Origin: Bigelowiella natans CCMP2755
Lineage: Eukaryota; Cercozoa; Chlorarachniophyceae
Direction: 5' to 3'
NCBI GenBank assembly: GCA_000320545.1
Contig: ADNK01001569.1
Span: forward strand, 1 to 64,000
Length of the DNA: 64,000 nucleotides
Shown here: positions 59,301 through 64,000 of the stretch, in pieces
Numbering within the stretch: the first letter of the stretch is position 1
How the letters are laid out: each line of letters starts with the position of its first letter
The notes under the pieces: model-generated
What the model saw: only the letters and a program-made list of their open reading frames with translations
Databases searched by the model: none
What the model was told of the DNA's origin: nothing
Translations under genes and position numbers: made by a program

Positions 59301-62300
59301 ACATCCCGAAACATGGTGTGGTGGAGGTACAGGCCTATCGTATTACGAATTTCAAAGAGTTTAATGATGCACAAACAGAATATCAAGGAACAAAACATGA
59401 AAACTTCAGCGGGAACCCAATCAACATATTCAGGGGGGGAAAGAAAGCATCGGTCTTCAAATACAGTTTAATATTGTCCTATTTGGCTTATAAATTTATA
59501 TACTATTAGGCTTGCTTCACTATCAAGCTCCTTTCCCACTTACGATGTGAGAGCGCTCCGATTTCTCAACTAGTTTTGTTGTTTATCACAGCATTATTTG
59601 ACTCAGGATTTCAAAACTAAATCTTCAAGTTCCCGATACTGGGAACTCCCACCTCTAGCTGAAGTATCAAATTATGTTTCATTAAGAATAGTATGTAAAC
59701 AGCTACCAAGACTATCAGATAGTTTGAATCCATTTCTTATGCATATCAGGGACTTTGGGTTATGGCCCATACTGGGTTGTCGAGGGCTCATTTGGTTTTT
59801 ATCAACTGTAGATATTCCTAATATGAATTTTAAAACATCTCTGGTGTGTATATAAGATTTGTGAACAAGTGGATAAGGCAAAAGAAAATATTATAGCCGC
59901 TTTGGAGGCGCTCGACCTAGGTTTGTTGTCCACATCGCCTTGTTTTTCTAAATCTAATGCCAGCAACGAGGGTTCATAATATTTTTCATGGTTGTAAAAG
60001 GCTGGATTCGGGACCCAAAGGACGTGTTTTGGAAAAGTGAAGGTTGAAGTTATTAATTGCAAAGTCAATATAATTAGAAAAAATTTTTTTGGATGAATTA
60101 CAGGTCGTCCTCTTGCTCTAGCAGACCTCAGGTTGTACGATAGCAGCATTTTCTGAGGGAGTTTGATTATTTCTTTACATGTCCATAAAAAGAGAAAATT
60201 TGGGCATCATTCAAAGACGATTGGGAAACAATAGAGCTGCAAAGAATGCTTTGGTTGATAATTTAATTTTGGACTAAATGTACAACTTACATTGAGAATA
60301 GTAACAACCAAATAGGTTTCATCACTTTGCACTCGTTATGCTCGGGGTGGTGGTATAGCAAATTTTACCATAAATTATGCAGATGTGGTATGATCGTGTT
60401 TTAACCTTTCTTACAGGCACGGGAGAGATATGGAAGGATGTGTCCGAGAAGCTTAGCCCTTTGATTCCAGATTACCAAACGAAAGACTTCAAGAAAGGGA
60501 TGTTACCTGGAATATCTTGGGTAAGTGGATTCAACTTCCGTAGTTTTGCATTACTACGAAAGCAGCAACACCATACATCTTCAAACAGTATTCTGCATGT
60601 ATTACTTATGTTAGTGTTAACTTAGAATAAATCTGATTAAAATGATAACACAACGAATCGGTTTGATAGGTACGTGCTGGGCTGGGGAGAACATGCAACA
60701 ATCTAGGTGTTGCCCTTGCAAAGGTTGAATCAAATAGTAATAGCAGACTGAGTCTATAATCTAATTTTGGACATTATTTTCTAGTCTATAATCTAAGTTT
60801 GGTCATTATTTTGTTCACGATCAACTTCAGTTAAACCGACCAATGGCAGCTGGTCATGCCTTTGAAGCCGCATATGGGATCATGGTAACAATGAAAAGTT
60901 ACACCTATACTTTGATCACGTGCTGCACTTTCGTAGGCACTTATACACGGTGCAGGAAGCCCGGAGGTCAGCAATGTCATTGCGGTCATGCCACAGGATA
61001 CTCTTTTTCACGTATGTATATTTCAGGTTGCAACAGTACTTTTAAATTGGGCTGTAGTGTTGGAAAAAAGGGTAGTAAACTTAAATCTGTCATAAAAATC
61101 CTATGCTAATATCTTATTTCTAGGGCGCATTGCGCGGCAGCATTGAAGGAGTTCTGACCTCCCTCACAGCACGGAGGTAACTATTAAATGATACATATTA
61201 ATTTTAAGGTAAATATAGTTTGAATTAACATGTCTCTGTTTTTCAGACGTTTGTACGGAGACCGCAGCATCCTGGTCTCAGAAGCCAAGAATAATTTAGG
61301 TAAGATGTAATATATACATCTATTACAAATTTACATATATTTATACTTTATACCTTCATGCATGCTGATGTAGTGAATATATCTTTATATCAAATTTAAA
61401 GGAATTAATCTTTGGAAACTCGGTGCTGGGGATACAGGTAAATAGATATAGGCATCATCATTTCTTACGCGTAAGTACGTTGAGTTTTATGAACTACTGG
61501 AACTTTATGGTCACAGTTAGATTATACGTACAACGAGAAGAGACACGTTATTTTGTAGTTTACACAAGTATCCAATTTTTCTTTAGGTTTAAAAGCAGCC
61601 GAAAAAGAGTTGGTTGATGCATTATTTGTGAAGACGCAGGTTAAAATCGTGTATGTGTAATGATAGTGTCACTTATATGGATTTAAAAATATTTAGTCTC
61701 ATGACGAAAATTTACCCTCGATCCTGATCGCAAATTCAAGTACCAATTTGGGTCTGGTTAGAACGAGTCTCGGTATTGTATGAATAATCTAATGTTATAT
61801 AGTGGTCAATTAAACTGAGGCGTCTGTCCAGGTAAATATGAGGAAGCAGTAGCAAATTTCGAGAAGGTTATTTCAGAAGATGCAGATTTTAGTTCATTTA
61901 CTCACCGGTTCCACACGAATTTACGACTTAAGGCCTCGGGACATTACAAACTACTGTTGGGAAATGAGTCAACCGAAATTGGAGACGTATGGACTTGTTC
62001 AAACTCTCTGCGAAATTTCATATTTTGCTCTTGCTTTGGGTATTAAGTAAATAAACCATTTTTCACAGGTGGAGCAGAATCTCGGTCACACCAAATTTGA
62101 GATGGCTAAATACAATGATGCAGATGTACATCTAAGAGAGGCTTTGAGAATTCGTCAAAAGGTCATTTGATCTGAATCATATTCGAATGTCATTAACCTT
62201 TGTAGATCCTGTGCATGTGTGGTGATCATTTTTACTTTGTGTTTAGACCGGAAACTGCCAGAAAATAAGGGCATCTGAAGATGCCTTACGTGCCAATACA

Positions 62301-62333
62301 AATCTAATGGGATCCGGTTGCAACTTAATGTAA
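54105..62333 (+). CDS. Large multi-exon protein with C-terminal TPR-like repeats (possibly two genes)
   Basis: Many small exons with consistent splice sites. N-terminal half (54105-56550), family not recognised: FELLFPSNDKRFVQVELHEA, WHPYKLDVEIIQRQCMAREH, GMDDVVLRYATAVKTRYDAV, VLVMPGSSVQAVK, SLRMWKDITTLPSHRQRLRL (perhaps ubiquitin-like), FYEELLVHYPKVLIVVLSLN, VPPDCFVHIVVSSSIPLHP, AVAMHIACNFVSTGADKGNI. Middle: IEFTNNILRQREEARKLAVE, FTAAYLHEASVIRKEGKQ. The C-terminal half has helical repeats: VDKAKENIIAALEALDLG, NLGIIQRRLGNNRAAKNAL, RAGLGRTCNNLGVALAK, MAAGHAFEAAYGIM, LVSEAKNNLGINLWKLGAGD, LKAAEKELVDALFVKTQ, KYEEAVANFEKVISEDADF, VEQNLGHTKFEMAKYNDADV and LREALRIRQK. The last exon ends MGSGCNLM, stop 62331-62333. 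A scaffold role is likely for the repeats. The start, and whether one gene spans 58000-59600, are unresolved. Confidence 0.55.
56328..56373. repeat. (TA)n microsatellite
   Basis: About 22 TA units in an intron of the TPR gene. Confidence 0.9.
60731..60802. repeat. Direct duplication of about 30 bp
   Basis: AGTCTATAATCTAA followed by T(T/G)GG and CATTATTTT occurs twice in an intron of the TPR gene (about 60750-60782 and 60784-60812). Confidence 0.6.
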
Positions 62334-63102
62334 TGTGGTTGTGCAAATTTGCATGCACCTTGATGCACAGATCTGCATTTTGACATCATCGGATGTGTAT
62401 CGATTGCTTCATCCAGCGAATAGCACATTGACAACCATAGTTAATCCTCACTTTAGCACTTCCTCTGTAATTGTTAGAGCCACAGCTAGATAGCGCTAAA
62501 CTTACCCGCATCATGCTAGCATGCTCTGCATCGTCCATTTGTCATCACGATGAAATCGCATTTGCTTGAGGGCACATCTAGACATGGCTCTCTCTCTTTC
62601 TCTCTCTCTCTCTCTAGCTCTGGCTCTAGAGTTCTGCGACATCCAAACCCTGATCACCGTCATGTTGTGGTGCATGCCATCTAGCCATGCTAGCATGCTA
62701 GCTTGCAGTGATCAATGTAGTTGGTCGGAGCTCTACCTAGCTAGCTAGAGTAGCACCACTCTAGCTAGCTAGCTAGCTAGCTATCAATCTGCAATACACG
62801 CGCATCATTTGCAATAAGCTAGTAAGCATGCTAGCATGCTAGCATGTTCGATGTTGCATGTCTAGCGCAATCTAGCAATGGTCTCCAGCAATGGACTAAA
62901 TGGAGCTAGCAAATTATGCATCTTCCACCTGTTGCTTTTAGTACTGTGTGCAAAGTATGAAGGGTGTAAACCTTCCTTTCTAGATAGCTAGTGCATGTTC
63001 TGTGTCAGCTGTTCTTTCTCAATTAGTTTCTCTGATGAATAAAGACAATATGAGTGATAATAGGCAGCTAGGTTACAATTATACGTCATAGGAGAAAAGT
63101 AA
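62334..63102. other. Convergent 3'-3' spacer packed with CTAG/GCATGC palindromes
   Basis: No gene. ATGCTAGCATGCT (62513-62525), CTAGCCATGCTAGCATGCTA (62681-62700), six to seven tandem CTAG units (62761-62782), CATGCTAGCATGCTAGCATG (62827-62846) and a CT tract (62589-62616). Both flanking genes end here. Confidence 0.75.
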
Positions 63103-64000
63103 TTAACCTAGCTCAGGTAGGGTTGCATTTGAGATATGAAGACGCCTAAGCTCAATGTTGAAATGTTGTGCAATTTCATTCAGTCGTTCCTCGTCTCTCC
63201 TATATATTGGAATATTCGTGTTTTTATCCTTTCGAGCATGCATGTCATGATTCTAAGTAGCTGTGGTAAGAAATGCTGTATGCGAATAACCGAAAATAGC
63301 AAAAATTCTATCTTATTTATTAGGTTGATTGGGAATGTAGTTGTATGGATGACGGCGTTACATATCGTTCATTTTATACTGACAATATGCTTGCGTGAGT
63401 ACTGTTAAAAAACAATAACGCATTGTTGGTGGTACCGTCCGTAAAGGAAGTTAATAGCGATGCCCTGCCTTTTAAACCGGCCACTAATCAATTACCATAA
63501 GCAACACACCGATTATCATGTTGTCATGATCATCATCGTGTAGTAACATTGCCTCTACTTTCTGAACATTATTTCTCACTATTACCTTCGTCCCACACGG
63601 TGTAAGTATTCATCAGCTGCAGCTTTTCTATTATCGCCAAGCACAACAGGAATCTCGTAATTGACCACAAAATTCGTCGTCACAACATCAACTCCACGCG
63701 CAAGCACATCCGTTGTAATCAAAACGGTCGTCTCTTTGTCGCAGAATTGCTGGAATCGCCTGATTTTTGATGACGTCAGATAATGTATCAGTTTATCACC
63801 CTTCCTACTACCTATCTCGTTCCTCAGGTCCGAGAGGGCCATATAGCTCAGTCACCTTACATCATATCATTCCGCGTGGAAACAGCAATTGTTATCACAC
63901 AAAAATATTAACTTCTCTGTCATCTAATCATCGGTCATAAGTCAAATAACTAATATCATCCATTAGTCAGTGGTACATCGTGGCCGTCGTCTTTTAGACG
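63103..64000 (-). CDS. DBP5/DDX19-like DEAD-box RNA helicase, C-terminal part
   Basis: The helicase C-domain runs off the right edge, with the N-terminal half outside the window. The exon from about 63842 to 63586 reads KIRRFQQFCDKETTVLITTD, VLARGVDVVTTNFVVNYEIP and ADEYLHRVGR. It splices to 63483-63436 (SGRFKRQGIAINFLYGR), then to a last exon at 63199-63103 (RDEERLNEIAQHFNIELRRL, ending ATLPELG). Motifs V (ARGVD) and VI (HRVGRSGR) are intact. An extra acidic/basic insertion between NYEIP and EYLHR (VLGDNRKAAAD) and the short C-terminal EHFN-like helix recall DBP5, the mRNA-export helicase. A plus-strand ORF at 63136-63408 overlapping these exons is a shadow. Confidence 0.82.

Noticed and set aside
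62511-62748. ORFs on both strands through CT/CTAG repeats
   Set aside because: Translated repeats (RERERE, SLSLSL) in an intergenic spacer.
63136-63408. Plus-strand hydrophobic ORF of 90 codons
   Set aside because: It overlaps, on the opposite strand, the last exon of the helicase gene (63103-63199), which splices in phase and matches the DBP5-type C-terminus.
1-64000. tRNA, rRNA or transposon genes
   Set aside because: I looked for reverse transcriptase, transposase, integrase and cloverleaf-like features and saw none I could support by eye; a tRNA scan and a repeat library search would be needed to exclude them.

Overview
The window is intron-rich nuclear DNA from a eukaryote. Almost every gene is broken into short exons (about 26 to 300 bp, exceptionally 760 bp) by GT-AG introns, many holding dinucleotide or trinucleotide microsatellites. 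The protein set (class C GPCR, RGS protein, cyclic-nucleotide-binding domains, STE20 kinase, AMT-type ammonium transporter, citrate carrier, DEAD-box helicase) indicates a free-living or algal protist rather than a fungus, animal or land plant. One gene (26649-28904, minus) starts with a hydrophobic signal followed by a basic, Ser/Arg-containing stretch, which would fit a complex-plastid presequence. A chlorarachniophyte-like alga is my best guess, at low confidence, because nothing in the window proves it.

Layout: (1) 383-4994 plus, 3' part of a PDI-FKBP fusion ending in KDEL; (2) 5632-11086 minus, GABA-B-like class C receptor; (3) 12275-13323 plus, uncertain small gene, and 13537-15192 plus, intronless membrane-protein ORF; (4) 16408-20251 minus, AMT ammonium transporter; (5) 20800-25991 plus, myristoylation-motif DEP-PH-3x cNMP-binding-RGS protein; (6) 26649-28904 minus, unknown multi-pass membrane protein, whose start codon overlaps that of (7) 28903-31440 plus, METTL21-like methyltransferase; (8) 32582-38627 minus, STI1-thioredoxin-PUL protein; (9) 38976-44044 plus, TH1-like-WW-STE20 kinase; (10) 44779-45791 minus, multi-pass membrane protein; (11) 46118-47587 plus, PTPMT1-like phosphatase; (12) 48795-50749 minus, tricarboxylate carrier; (13) 51462-53116 plus, DUF924 protein; (14) 54105-62333 plus, long TPR gene; (15) 63103 to beyond 64000 minus, DBP5-like helicase.

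Two large-scale patterns stand out. Genes alternate in strand, so neighbours are mostly convergent or divergent. Spacers downstream of gene 3' ends (all the convergent ones and one tandem one) share a peculiar texture of CTAGCTAG and GCATGCTAGCATGC-like palindromes, which is nearly absent from divergent spacers and coding DNA. Functionally, a receptor and an RGS regulator that could bind cyclic nucleotides lie about 10 kb apart, separated by the ammonium transporter and two hypothetical genes. The other genes serve ER folding, ubiquitin/proteasome-type processes, mitochondrial transport and RNA export. Exon boundaries were derived by hand from reading frame, splice sites and family resemblance, so small errors are likely in the weaker genes.
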